Assembly (NCBI GenBank): GCA_934725425.1
Contig: CAKVAX010000001.1
Span: forward strand, 310,001-374,000
Length of the DNA: 64,000 nt
DNA from: an uncultured Eubacteriales bacterium
Lineage (GTDB): Bacteria; Bacillota; Clostridia; Oscillospirales; Acutalibacteraceae
Direction: 5' to 3'
Shown here: one piece after another, positions 9,901-18,314 of the stretch
Layout of the letters: each line of letters begins with the position of its first letter
How positions within the stretch are numbered: position 1 is the first letter of the stretch
Translations under genes and position numbers: made by a program
The notes under the pieces: generated by a model
What the model saw: only the letters and a program-made list of their open reading frames with translations
Databases searched by the model: none
Told to the model about the DNA's origin: nothing

Positions 9901-12187
9901 CCAATGAGAGCTCATCACCCACGGTGCTTTTACCACCTATATTTTCTATCGCTTTTCCAATACCAGCCAGAGCATTAGAAATTCTTTGAAGATTTTTATC
10001 AGAAAGCTGCGCATCGTTGTAGTCTCCCGGTGAATTTTTATACGAATCTGACAGTTCAAAACATTCTTTTAGAGAGTACATGACCTTTTGGTTTTCCTTA
10101 TAATTACTACCTATATCCCTATATAATACTTCTATTTTTTCCACCAAAGCTCTGTAGCTTTCACATTCACCCATTTCTATATTTGACAAAGAAACTGTTT
10201 TATAATCTTCATATAATCCTCCCAGTCTATTTTTAAGTCCGTTGAATGAGAGCGATTCACTCGCGTTTGTAGCCACATCTACAATTATATCCGACGGACT
10301 GGTTAGTGGTGTGGAGTCTTCACCGTCGACGTCTTCTGCAGGAACGTTCCACATAGAGGCACTTGGTTGGGGGTTATTTCTGGAGTTCACATAAGCTTGG
10401 ATTTCCTTATCTATTACAGTACTTTCAAATTCATTTAATGCATTCATAGTGTCTATCTCATTATGCCCAACTAGCAGTCCATTTTTCTCCTTTAAATTTT
10501 CTACTGCTTCATGTACGGGCTCTGCCACCCCACTAAGATCATAGTTTTTTTCCCAAAATGCATCTGCCCCTATTTTTTCATACCACTCACCAATATTTTT
10601 TATAAATTCATCTGCATTGTCTTGTAAACTCTTCAAACTATCAAATTTTTCTGGGCATGTTCCTATTTTTTCATGCAAATTTTTATCTTCATCTATCTCC
10701 TTAATTTTCGAATACAAACCTGCTAATTTTTTCGTAAGATCTTGGAGTGAGGACGAGCCACCCGCGTTTACATTCTGATTGATTGATGGTTGGGAGGCTT
10801 CCCTGCTGACTGCGACAGGATTTTGACTAGCACCTGAGGGGCTGCTAACAGCTTTTGCAGGAGCGCTTCCCACAGAGGCACTTGATTGAACTTCACCTCT
10901 GACTTTTGCATAATTTGCGATTTTATTAACTAATTGACTTTCAATTTTGTCAAACACTTTCGAAATCTTCGATAGATCACGCCCCGCCACCGTAAGTTCA
11001 GCTCTTAGCGAAACTAATAAATCGATTATTCCAGCGAGTTCAGTGTTGTCACTGTCACGTACTCCTTCTTGTTCTTTTTCAAAACACTTACTAACATTAT
11101 CTAACAACCCTAAAGCGTCTTTTTCAATCTCATCAAAATTATTAAGTGTTCCGTATTCTAGCGTTTTTCCTTCCCAAGTCATCACATTATTAATTCTAAA
11201 ATACAAATTTCTCAGTTTACCAGCAAGCTCTGTGAGTGAGAGCGAGCCACCCGCGTTTGTAGCCACATCCGATGCAGGGGCACTTGGTTGGAGGCTATTT
11301 TTGAAGTTCACATAAGCTTGGATTTTTTCACCTACATTTTTATTAATCCTTTCAAGCACTTCCGCAATCCTCGATAAATTATTAGTTTGTTCAAGATCCA
11401 TACTTGGTCCCGCTAATGAAGCAACTACATCAACCGCCATTATACTAAGCTCTTCATTTCCAGAGCCCCTTGCGCTTATGGACTTTTGTGTATAGTAAGT
11501 TCTAATACTTTCTAACAATTTTTTCGCATTGGTTTTAATATCGCCCAAATTATTAAATGTTCCGCACTCTCCCAAGGCCAACTCGGAATCTGTTTTCTTA
11601 AAATTCGAATACAAGTCTCTCAGTTTATCCGCAAGTGTGGTGAACGCCGATTCCAGAGCCTCCAGTACTTCTTTACAACCATTCAATATGTCCCACGTCT
11701 GCTGATCATTTAATTCTCTATTTTTAAACACATCTTCTCTATACTTTGAATATTTATCATAATAAAACTCACTAACTTTTCCGTCTCTTGTTGTATCCAT
11801 ACCTCTAATATTATCGTATTGGATAAATAAATAATCATAAAGAGAAAAACCATATTGTATAACGTATTCTTTGTCGTTTTTGCATTCTTTATCGTACTTT
11901 ATAAATCCGAATTCTTCTGCTCTTTTAATTAATCCATTAATCTTGTTACGCCTTTCCGTATAAAGGCTTCCCTGCGGAACAGGAGGTAATTTCCTTCCTT
12001 GACCATATTGTGGCGTTACATTTGAGTTGTCACGCGCAGGTTGACTAACTTGCGATGTAGAACCCTCACTGCCAGTCCTTAAACGCATATTAAGTCTTAG
12101 TTGATTTACTCCATTTTTTGTTGCTTTATCTACTCCATTGTTTGGTTCTTTGTTTTGTTCATTGTTTGGTTTTGGGGGTGTTTTCAT
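6956..12187 (-). CDS. giant repeat protein with seven helical repeats and proline-rich ends
   Basis: The ATG at 12187 has GGGAGAG seven bases upstream; a TTG two codons earlier is too close to that site. The product has 1743 residues and no signal peptide. The N-terminus holds RKLPPVPQ near residue 65. Seven degenerate units follow, roughly residues 180-1085. Each starts like LSLENLTSRLKKLY, then has a short EMGxC motif and a helix pair, with Ser/Ala/Pro linkers in the first units. A long helical region follows, then a Gly/Lys/Arg stretch near 1460-1500. The region after it (..YKAYQEWYTNFK.., ..LIASLHDMKNAN..) aligns weakly with the C-terminal module of the other two large proteins. The tail is Pro/Ser/Gln-rich and repeats PPVPQ. 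I recognise no family; a scaffold or effector-like role is only a guess. Confidence 0.85.
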   Translation of the reverse strand: MKTPPKPNNEQNKEPNNGVDKATKNGVNQLRLNMRLRTGSEGSTSQVSQPARDNSNVTPQYGQGRKLPPVPQGSLYTERRNKINGLIKRAEEFGFIKYDKECKNDKEYVIQYGFSLYDYLFIQYDNIRGMDTTRDGKVSEFYYDKYSKYREDVFKNRELNDQQTWDILNGCKEVLEALESAFTTLADKLRDLYSNFKKTDSELALGECGTFNNLGDIKTNAKKLLESIRTYYTQKSISARGSGNEELSIMAVDVVASLAGPSMDLEQTNNLSRIAEVLERINKNVGEKIQAYVNFKNSLQPSAPASDVATNAGGSLSLTELAGKLRNLYFRINNVMTWEGKTLEYGTLNNFDEIEKDALGLLDNVSKCFEKEQEGVRDSDNTELAGIIDLLVSLRAELTVAGRDLSKISKVFDKIESQLVNKIANYAKVRGEVQSSASVGSAPAKAVSSPSGASQNPVAVSREASQPSINQNVNAGGSSSLQDLTKKLAGLYSKIKEIDEDKNLHEKIGTCPEKFDSLKSLQDNADEFIKNIGEWYEKIGADAFWEKNYDLSGVAEPVHEAVENLKEKNGLLVGHNEIDTMNALNEFESTVIDKEIQAYVNSRNNPQPSASMWNVPAEDVDGEDSTPLTSPSDIIVDVATNASESLSFNGLKNRLGGLYEDYKTVSLSNIEMGECESYRALVEKIEVLYRDIGSNYKENQKVMYSLKECFELSDSYKNSPGDYNDAQLSDKNLQRISNALAGIGKAIENIGGKSTVGDELSLENLTSRLKKLYEDYRKVSSSDVQMGKCENDQQLCNQIRELQKVMFENASEGSRERFYLDECDSYLRTCEGTLVQKRDYFGQENPELSDREHDYLSEALNSIEEAIVSISGKSNVGDELSLENLTSRLKKLYDQFNKKVSWAKAEMGECGNYEQLFEQIEKLWRAMDDNCLQGEKDVARYLRVCHGSLQIYESSGERKETDEELRNLFDALGYIRQAIKSIYRGPEYSTAISFEKLDEKLKVLYKNYKKSLNIKMGKCKNCEDLVKQIEKLSEVTHEKGLKSSFVSDLIKKCNNRLANYKKIRASESGDPSVQARTELCMALDNIEEAIKWVGWTEDDKSNKGNSKSNEPVDSVVSNIGKTLGKIPGKFTKFIDKHRNKKQLSLEEIEKELGEKGNGYLSKRVEEFKQQISVICGNFEKQNVNLESAVDNTGAIDGVCNSITKIIDYLSENKMQNLANANNVIDKLSKYVNNVDNVDNKNLTNDEVIPTIAGALDELEELSKGKDERIKEIREISVKRIAALVNLYNSVLPTAMTPFEAGDYTENDMNTLLDLCKYVNNTLYESVFVQISTYASEKVKNNAKKSYNEIKKGLFDEEKPPKVKEGKNYLDCENYLDKSLNLIGRMILSLRRKLEKISRKSDGVVGKAVSAVKKAGGKALDKVGDSSVGRAGFRVGHKAGKLLDKGLTKLGVQSESAVNDKDDRKLEKCFENAGKYFVKAEKSSRNFGPDEKEKKDACFTATDLIRRFKPLEKYKAYQEWYTNFKTALKSTKRTIKPANCRLTKEHMLLGKLIASLHDMKNANNITIACNGFMLGAPNDKNNTPYLTEVRKNCFKVIASRCASGINSKAFDTLVEKLLTTNQGTMLKIFTIQQYGVVSSYFNAKWDDNSANKESPAQQAQQGQQEEATTIPANEKPPISTTALPPVPQEPESSPPSSQYKPVSKAFATYYNPVSQSVSESAPSAGKDSAVSGGYIPLGGTNNKP

Positions 12188-12307
12188 TTTCAATCTCTCC
12201 CTTATTTTTAATATTTATATCTACATCGCCAATCGGCAATTTGATATCATGATTATTTTTTGTGAATTTAAATCACATTACAAATGATAAATTCGTTCTT
12301 TCTGTTA

Positions 12308-12336
12308 ATTATAAATATATAATATACGTTTGTCAA
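12308..12336 (-). promoter_or_regulatory. consensus sigma-A promoter of the 1743-residue gene
   Basis: Perfect TTGACA (12336-12331), 17 bases, perfect TATAAT (12313-12308) on the minus strand, about 120 bases upstream of the start. I see nothing else convincing between 12337 and 12500. A weak promoter for the divergent WxL cluster may lie near 12518-12545 (TTGGGA..TATGAT). Confidence 0.85.
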
Positions 12337-12570
12337 GCGTATTATGTTAAATGTTTATATTTTTTAAAAACTAAAAATCAGACAGATTCCTCCAGAATTT
12401 TCTATGAAGCACAAAAAGAGTGCGTTCTATGGAATTAATCAACGCTAATACGAACATAGTTCAATGTAGAATTCATTACTAGCATCACAAAGAATCTTGA
12501 CCTCTCATACTATAAATTTGGGACCATTATTAAGTAAATTATGATAAAAATATGGAGGTAAGAATTTATT

Positions 12571-13254
12571 ATGAAAAAAAGATCTGTAATAGCGTTTTTA
12601 TGCGCTTGTGGTTTTTCATTGTCTTGTTTTTCATTTCCGATACTGGCAGCTACGGTTTCCACTGTTACTTCTGAAGCAACGGTGACTTTCACTCCGGGAA
12701 CAGAGCCGAGTAGCCCTGTAGACCCTGATGACCCCAGCAAGCCACTCGACCCACCCGGTCAAGGAACAGGGGAAGCCGGACCGCTAAGTATTGACTATGT
12801 ACCAAGTATCACATTGGGAAGTCAACCTATATCAGGTTCCCAGCAGATATATAACGCCAGTGAACTAAAACCATTTGTTCAAGTCACGGACGTAAGAGGA
12901 ACAGGAGCAGGCTGGAATGTAATTGCAAAAGCAACACCCTTTAACGATGGAACTGCTGATAGTCTTAAAGGATCTACGATTTCTCTTAAAGGTGGTTATG
13001 CTCTTTCTGCAAATACATCGGCAACCAAACCCATACCTTCAAATCCCGTTGTTTTGACGACTGATAATACAGAAGCAACTGTTTTAGTAGCTGCTGAAAA
13101 TTCAGGACTTGGAACGTGGATAGATAGGTGGTATCCAACTGAAACTACTGCAACATCCAATGATAATGTTACATTAACCGTTCCGTCAGGAACCGCAACA
13201 CCCAAAACACATACTTCTACTATCACTTGGACTTTGGCTGATGCACCTATTTAA
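12571..13254 (+). CDS. WxL-domain cell-surface protein, short
   Basis: A 227-residue exported protein with signal peptide (KKRSVIAFLCACGFSLSCFS.. to ILAA), a Pro/Asp-rich segment after residue 45, and a C-terminal WxL domain ending TITWTLADAPI, the family's diagnostic end motif. WxL domains bind the Gram-positive wall non-covalently. The ribosome site GGAGGTAAG lies 13 bases upstream. It is 23 bases from the DUF916/DUF3324 gene, the usual partner in WxL clusters, so the two are very probably co-transcribed and form a surface complex. Confidence 0.9.
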   Translation: MKKRSVIAFLCACGFSLSCFSFPILAATVSTVTSEATVTFTPGTEPSSPVDPDDPSKPLDPPGQGTGEAGPLSIDYVPSITLGSQPISGSQQIYNASELKPFVQVTDVRGTGAGWNVIAKATPFNDGTADSLKGSTISLKGGYALSANTSATKPIPSNPVVLTTDNTEATVLVAAENSGLGTWIDRWYPTETTATSNDNVTLTVPSGTATPKTHTSTITWTLADAPI

Positions 13255-13277
13255 AACTACATATCGGAGGATACTAA

Positions 13278-14318
13278 ATGATTAAAAAAAGGCTTTTATA
13301 TTTTTGTGTGTTTATTTTTTTAGGTATTTTATCAACGATTTCTGTGTTTGCGAATGAAGGAATTTATTTTTCGGTTTATTCTGTAATTCCGGAAAACCAA
13401 ATTAATAAAAATCTTAGCTATTTTGATTTGAAAGTTGTACCTTCAAGCTCTCAAGAATTAAATGTAAAAATTTTCAATAATAAAGATCACGAAATTAAAG
13501 TAAAGGCCATGGTAACTCCTGCAACAACATGCCGAAACGGATTCATAAGCTATACTAATCTTACAAACTATGATGAAAGCTTAAAGTATCCGCTTTCGGA
13601 TATTCTTAAATTAGACAAAAGTGAATACACAGTTCCGGCCGGAAGCTTTGTAACAGCAACTGCACTTCTTAATATGCCGGCGGAACCTTATAATGGGATT
13701 ATTTTGGGAGGGCTTGTTTTTACGAAATCAAATGACAGTTCTGAGTATGCAAATGAAGATCAAATGTCCGCTCAAATTGAGAATGAATATCAGTATGTTG
13801 TAGGTGTTATGCTTTCTGAAAATGATAATAAAGTCAAAGCTAATATTAATTTAAAATATATAAAACCCACGCTTGCAAATTATCATACCAATCTTGCTGT
13901 AAATCTTCAAAACGATACTCCTGTTATAATTCCGGACCTTAAAATTTCAGGGACTGTTTATAAGAAAGGCAGCTCAGAGATTTATAAATTCACAGAAAAA
14001 GAAAACATAAAAATGGCTCCCAATTCCAATTTTGACTTTATGATTGACTGGCAAAATCATAAATTTGAAGCGGGAGATTACAGAGTTCACGTGATAGCTC
14101 AAAATGAAGAATACTTTTGGGAATGGGATGAAAATTTTACAATAACTCCGGAACAAGCAAATGATACCAACAAAGATGCTGTTGACCTCATTAGTTCCAT
14201 TCCAACTTGGATTTACATTGTTTTGGCAGTACTGGTATTGATTTTGGTAGCATTTTCATCCTTTATTATTGGTTGCAGATGTAAATGTAAATGTTTTTGT
14301 AAAAGTAAAAAAGATTAA
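13278..14318 (+). CDS. DUF916/DUF3324 WxL-interacting protein with membrane anchor
   Basis: This 346-residue protein has a signal peptide (residues 1-26), an N-terminal DUF916-like beta domain (IYFSVYSVIPENQINKN.., about 28-150), a DUF3324-like domain (about 170-290) and a C-terminal transmembrane helix near 309-331. These are the peptidoglycan-binding and ligand-binding halves of the WxL-interacting proteins of Firmicutes. The cytoplasmic tail alternates Cys with Arg/Lys (CRCKCKCFC), which is unusual for the family and could be acylated or bind metal (inference). It lies between two WxL genes in the same direction. Confidence 0.9.
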   Translation: MIKKRLLYFCVFIFLGILSTISVFANEGIYFSVYSVIPENQINKNLSYFDLKVVPSSSQELNVKIFNNKDHEIKVKAMVTPATTCRNGFISYTNLTNYDESLKYPLSDILKLDKSEYTVPAGSFVTATALLNMPAEPYNGIILGGLVFTKSNDSSEYANEDQMSAQIENEYQYVVGVMLSENDNKVKANINLKYIKPTLANYHTNLAVNLQNDTPVIIPDLKISGTVYKKGSSEIYKFTEKENIKMAPNSNFDFMIDWQNHKFEAGDYRVHVIAQNEEYFWEWDENFTITPEQANDTNKDAVDLISSIPTWIYIVLAVLVLILVAFSSFIIGCRCKCKCFCKSKKD

Positions 14319-14403
14319 AATTTAAAGATTTAAAATCAGGAATTCAAGTTAAGTGAAGATTCTTGATTTTAATTTTTTTAAGTTCAGCACAGGAGGTTTT
14401 CTC

Positions 14404-16413
14404 TTGAAGTATAAGATTTTAAGTATATTGTTAGTACTTTTTTTGCCTTTGTATTTTTTTATTGATAAAAGTTCAGCCCCTGATTCTCAAAATGTATCAG
14501 CGTTAGATACAACGCCTAACGAAACGAGTATAGTTGTAAATAATTATAATGAACTTGCGGCAGCAATTACCGGTGATAATGATTATAATACAATTTATTT
14601 AAATGCAGATATAGAAATAACTGCAAGAATCAATTTTCCACCTGCTAAGACCAATCTTACTATAAACGGAACATACACAAATGAACAAGGTGTAACCACA
14701 CGTCATACTCTTACGGACATGAATTCCGCATCAATTACAAACTCCATATACATTGCCTCTGCAACTTCCGAAATAAATGTTACCTTGTGCAATGTGGATA
14801 TAGTAGGTAAGAATTACTACGGAATTGTAGCCGTTGAAGCGGTCAACTCCACCAAGGCTGTTACCTTAACCTATCAAAACGTCAATTATACAGGTCCACA
14901 AATAAGTTATAACCGCCAAGGTATGGTAAGATATATCGATTCAAATATTACAATTAAAACCTCTTCAGGATACGCTCCTCCTTCAAACGAACTTGCCGAA
15001 GTAAATAGAGTTGAGATCGGCGGAAAAACAACAATACATCACACAAGCACAGGTAATGCGATGTTTTGGCTTACATATGCAAATCCATCTTTTAAAATTT
15101 TAGAAAATGCAGATGTCAGTATAACCTCCGAATCAAGAGAAACTTTTTATTGTGATTACAGCCCGGATATAACGATAGAAAAAGGCGCTAATGTTACAAT
15201 AAATACTCCCAAAGGAATGTTTTATGATACAGGATCTTCTCAGCTTGCGAAATCTTTTTTTATTGATAAAAATGCAAATCTTAAAGTAACTCAAACAGCG
15301 GTTAAATCAGGTGTAGGTACCATTAGATGCAGTGGGAATTTTACAGTTTCGGAAGGTGCAAGTTTATACATAGCCAACACTTTATCTTCATCTGCTCCGC
15401 TTATCCAAATGACTGCAACAGCAACGGTTAAATTTGAAAATCCAAAAAACGTAGTGCTTTACAATAAAAACGGAAATTTAATCAGATGGACTTCAGGAAC
15501 CGGAAAGATAAATATAAATTCCGAAGTTGTAAATTATTGGCTTTCTGCAAAAGATTTTCCCGATGCAGGTACTTTATCCGATACACCTCTGTATATTTGG
15601 ACCAAATCGGATGAAAGCAATGTGGAAATAGATGCGTCTACTTCAACTTCATCTACAACAGCGGTTTCAACTAACATAACTTCCTCAGATTCTCAAACCC
15701 CACCGAGTTTGCAAACCTTCAATTTACAGAACGTCAGAGTGTTATCGATGGGACAGTTTTCTCTTAAAACCAACCCCATTTCTGATGTTTCTATTAATAT
15801 CACCGGCACTACCAATCCTTCTTCAAATCTAAAAGCTGAATTTTTGCTGAATTCTGTGATGAGAAGTGTGGAAGGTACTTCAGATACTTCCGGTTCTTTC
15901 TCACTCGCTTTGCCTGAACTTCTTCCAAGAGATACTGTAGTTACTGTAACTGCAAACGATAATTTTAAGAACAGAACGGAAACTTTATATGTTGTTTATG
16001 CAGGAGCACTCGAATTCAAAACAGTTCCAAGCGTTCTTGCTTTCAAAAATATCGTCATTCCAACAGTTAAAACTACTGTTGCAAGACAGGATTCGGATTG
16101 GTCCATAGTAATTTCTGATTCAAGATTAGAAAGTTCAGACTGGAGTCTTTACGCATCTATTAAAAATCCGTTTACTTCTAAAAATAATCATACTTTAAAA
16201 GATGCACTTGTTTTTGTTGATGAGGGAAATAAACATTTTACTATTAATAGCGAACCGGTTAAAATTTATTCAGGAAAATCAGTTTCGTCTCCCACGGATT
16301 CCATTGTAAAATGGGCTGAAAATCAGGGTATGCTACTTGATATTAATCCACAAGATATTTTGGATGAATCATACGCAACCACTATAACGTGGACATTAGC
16401 CGATGCTCCTTAA
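14404..16413 (+). CDS. WxL-domain surface protein with beta-helix-like N-terminus
   Basis: The frame opens at 14353, but an AGGAGG at 14391-14396 points to the TTG at 14404 (MKYKILSILLVLF..), giving 669 residues with an uncleaved or weakly cleaved signal segment. Residues about 45-400 contain short beta repeats with Asn/Thr/Ile ladders, like the pectate-lyase-like domains found in many WxL proteins. A Ser/Thr-rich linker and an Ig-like segment follow. The C-terminus is a WxL domain ending TITWTLADAP. It is the third gene of the WxL cluster, probably a large wall-associated adhesin. The ligand is unknown. Confidence 0.87.
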   Translation: MKYKILSILLVLFLPLYFFIDKSSAPDSQNVSALDTTPNETSIVVNNYNELAAAITGDNDYNTIYLNADIEITARINFPPAKTNLTINGTYTNEQGVTTRHTLTDMNSASITNSIYIASATSEINVTLCNVDIVGKNYYGIVAVEAVNSTKAVTLTYQNVNYTGPQISYNRQGMVRYIDSNITIKTSSGYAPPSNELAEVNRVEIGGKTTIHHTSTGNAMFWLTYANPSFKILENADVSITSESRETFYCDYSPDITIEKGANVTINTPKGMFYDTGSSQLAKSFFIDKNANLKVTQTAVKSGVGTIRCSGNFTVSEGASLYIANTLSSSAPLIQMTATATVKFENPKNVVLYNKNGNLIRWTSGTGKININSEVVNYWLSAKDFPDAGTLSDTPLYIWTKSDESNVEIDASTSTSSTTAVSTNITSSDSQTPPSLQTFNLQNVRVLSMGQFSLKTNPISDVSINITGTTNPSSNLKAEFLLNSVMRSVEGTSDTSGSFSLALPELLPRDTVVTVTANDNFKNRTETLYVVYAGALEFKTVPSVLAFKNIVIPTVKTTVARQDSDWSIVISDSRLESSDWSLYASIKNPFTSKNNHTLKDALVFVDEGNKHFTINSEPVKIYSGKSVSSPTDSIVKWAENQGMLLDINPQDILDESYATTITWTLADAP

Positions 16414-16441
16414 TTTACTTTATATGATGTTATGCTATAAT
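16414..16441 (+). promoter_or_regulatory. promoter of the leader-kinase gene
   Basis: TTTACT (16414-16419), 16 bases, TATAAT (16436-16441), about 40 bases before the start at 16481. It suggests the gene can be transcribed separately from the WxL cluster. Confidence 0.6.
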
Positions 16442-16480
16442 AAAAATTAGTGAAAATATTGGTGGAAAGGATGAAATGGG

Positions 16481-17830
16481 ATGTATAACTGTGAGGTAAT
16501 ATTATTTATAGAATTTTTAAAAAATCATAATGATGTTTTACAAAATTTAAATTCCGAGAAACTTAATTTAGAATTCATAGAAAACAAAATTGTTTCACTC
16601 GCAAAGGAAAATGGTTTTAATGTAAATTCAGACGATATTTTGAATTATTTAAATGAGATTTTACATCATGAACAGGAGTCGCTCGACGATGAATTTCTAG
16701 AAAAAATTTCCGGCGGTAAACTGGATAATAAATTTGTCGGTTTAGGATTGCTGGCCTTAATGGGAATCACAGGAATTGCAAATAACACGGCCTTTGCAAT
16801 AAATCCCGCGAACTCTTCAAACAGTATTTCGATTAAAGAGTCCACACCTGAAAAAGTTATAAAAACCATAAAAAATATGTGGAATAATGTTTTAAGCAAA
16901 GATGAACTGGAATATTATCAAAGTAAAATTGGGTCGGATTATAAAATTACCAGTCCCCAAGGAATAAGCGGCGCTCATGCAACTGCATATAACCTGGAAG
17001 ATACTCACGGAAAGAGATTTATCCTCAAAATTCCCAACAATCCACAAAATGCCGCACACTGGATACAAAACCAAAGAAAAACTCAAGAAAATATTCATAA
17101 ATATTACTCAGATTATAAGGGCAGTTTAAAAATTCCTAATTATATAAAAATAAGTGATGATTTTGTTATAGAAGAAAATCTTGGCAAAAGTATTGATTCA
17201 GAAACTCTGGAAAATTTTGATGAGCAAGAACGTGAAAAATTCATAAATGGACTTGCTGAATTTTTATCGTATACTCATAAAAAAGAAAAAGGAAAAATTT
17301 CACCCTGCAGATTAGGGCACGAGGGATTTTTTACATTAAAAGATGCTTATGATTATTTGAATAACGCCGGAGCCCTTAATTCAGAGCAACAAAAATTATT
17401 AACTGATTTAATCACTCACTTTGAAAAACGTGACACAAGCGACGAAGTCTCTGCCCTTACTCACACAGATATAAGAATTCAAAATATTGTTTATAATTTT
17501 GAAACTAAAACATTCGGGTTGATTGATTTCGAAACCTTAAACACTGAGGCGCCAATTTATTATGATTTTACTTCAGGAACGATTGGTGCGTTTGGCATTC
17601 CTTATGATTTATGTTCTAAAATCATCGACCGTTATAATGATATTTCGGATTTAAAAGTAGACAAAGAAAAAATTAAAATATTTCACAAACTCGGTACAAT
17701 GTACGAACTTTGCACTTGTGCTAAATTCAGAGATAACAGAAGCAAAGAAGAAATTTGCACTCAAATATGGAATAATGGAATTAAAAAAAGATTCGAGGAA
17801 ATTGATAAAGGCTTTTCGAACCTTATATAA
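16481..17830 (+). CDS. Nif11-like leader fused to an exported APH-like kinase domain
   Basis: 449 residues. Residues 1-79 resemble a Nif11-type RiPP leader (..VSLAKENGFNVNSDDILNYL.., ending LDDEFLEKISGG) with a double-glycine processing site at 78-79. Then comes a Lys-containing n-region, a hydrophobic stretch (85-103) and AFA at 104-106, which reads as a signal peptide. Residues 155-400 form a kinase of the aminoglycoside-phosphotransferase/choline-kinase superfamily: a possible Gly loop GISGAHATAY (161-170), Lys183 in FILKIP, catalytic loop HTDIRIQN (328-335) and IDFE (348-351), so the active site is intact. Ribosome site GGAAAGG. It follows the WxL cluster and is closed by the terminator at 17861. 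Substrate unknown. This domain combination is not one I know. Confidence 0.8.
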   Translation: MYNCEVILFIEFLKNHNDVLQNLNSEKLNLEFIENKIVSLAKENGFNVNSDDILNYLNEILHHEQESLDDEFLEKISGGKLDNKFVGLGLLALMGITGIANNTAFAINPANSSNSISIKESTPEKVIKTIKNMWNNVLSKDELEYYQSKIGSDYKITSPQGISGAHATAYNLEDTHGKRFILKIPNNPQNAAHWIQNQRKTQENIHKYYSDYKGSLKIPNYIKISDDFVIEENLGKSIDSETLENFDEQEREKFINGLAEFLSYTHKKEKGKISPCRLGHEGFFTLKDAYDYLNNAGALNSEQQKLLTDLITHFEKRDTSDEVSALTHTDIRIQNIVYNFETKTFGLIDFETLNTEAPIYYDFTSGTIGAFGIPYDLCSKIIDRYNDISDLKVDKEKIKIFHKLGTMYELCTCAKFRDNRSKEEICTQIWNNGIKKRFEEIDKGFSNLI

Positions 17831-17860
17831 TCCCCTTTTACCGGTAATATACAAAAATAA

Positions 17861-17886
17861 AACTCCTAATTACTGTATTAGGAGTT
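17861..17886. terminator. bidirectional terminator
   Basis: Stem aactcctaat / attaggagtt with a 6-base loop and T-runs on both strands. It serves the leader-kinase gene (+) and the convergent sigma-like gene (-). Confidence 0.85.
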
Positions 17887-17897
17887 TTTTAATTAAA

Positions 17898-18314
17898 TTA
17901 CTTTTCCGACCATTTTTCTTCCATTAAAATTTTAAGTTTTTTTCGAATTAGACTTAACCTTTCCTCTACTTCCTCAATTTTCAAATCTACACAATTTGCA
18001 TATTGCTCCGGGGTCATGGTTTGAGTATTTAAATAAAGTTTATGTATTAGCTCTTGCTCATCGGGATTTAACTGCGAAATCACTTGGTATATATTTTCCT
18101 TATAAAAATTTTCTAAAACTTTATCTAAAACATCTGAAGTCATATCAACAATTTCAGTATTACTGTAAAATAGATTTAAACTTTCGTGCCTTTCAGTTTC
18201 TTTGCGATTATTATTTTTAAGTTCATTGTCAAGTTCTCGCAATATGTTTTCAAATTTTTCGTCTACATCAAAACATGTTTTTTCGCCAGTTACAAATTCG
18301 TATTCCATTGTCAT
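17898..18314 (-). CDS. sigma-70 region-4-like protein
   Basis: A 138-residue protein with ribosome site GGGGGAAG before the ATG. The N-terminus (MEYEFVTGEK..FDVDEKFENILRELD..NNNRKETERH) is typical of small sigma-70-like proteins carried by integrative elements of Clostridia. Residues 75-135 form a helix-turn-helix resembling sigma region 4 (YQVISQLNPDEQELIHKLYL..). It may direct element genes or be a leftover of one. No conjugation genes are seen nearby. Confidence 0.75.
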   Translation of the reverse strand: MTMEYEFVTGEKTCFDVDEKFENILRELDNELKNNNRKETERHESLNLFYSNTEIVDMTSDVLDKVLENFYKENIYQVISQLNPDEQELIHKLYLNTQTMTPEQYANCVDLKIEEVEERLSLIRKKLKILMEEKWSEK

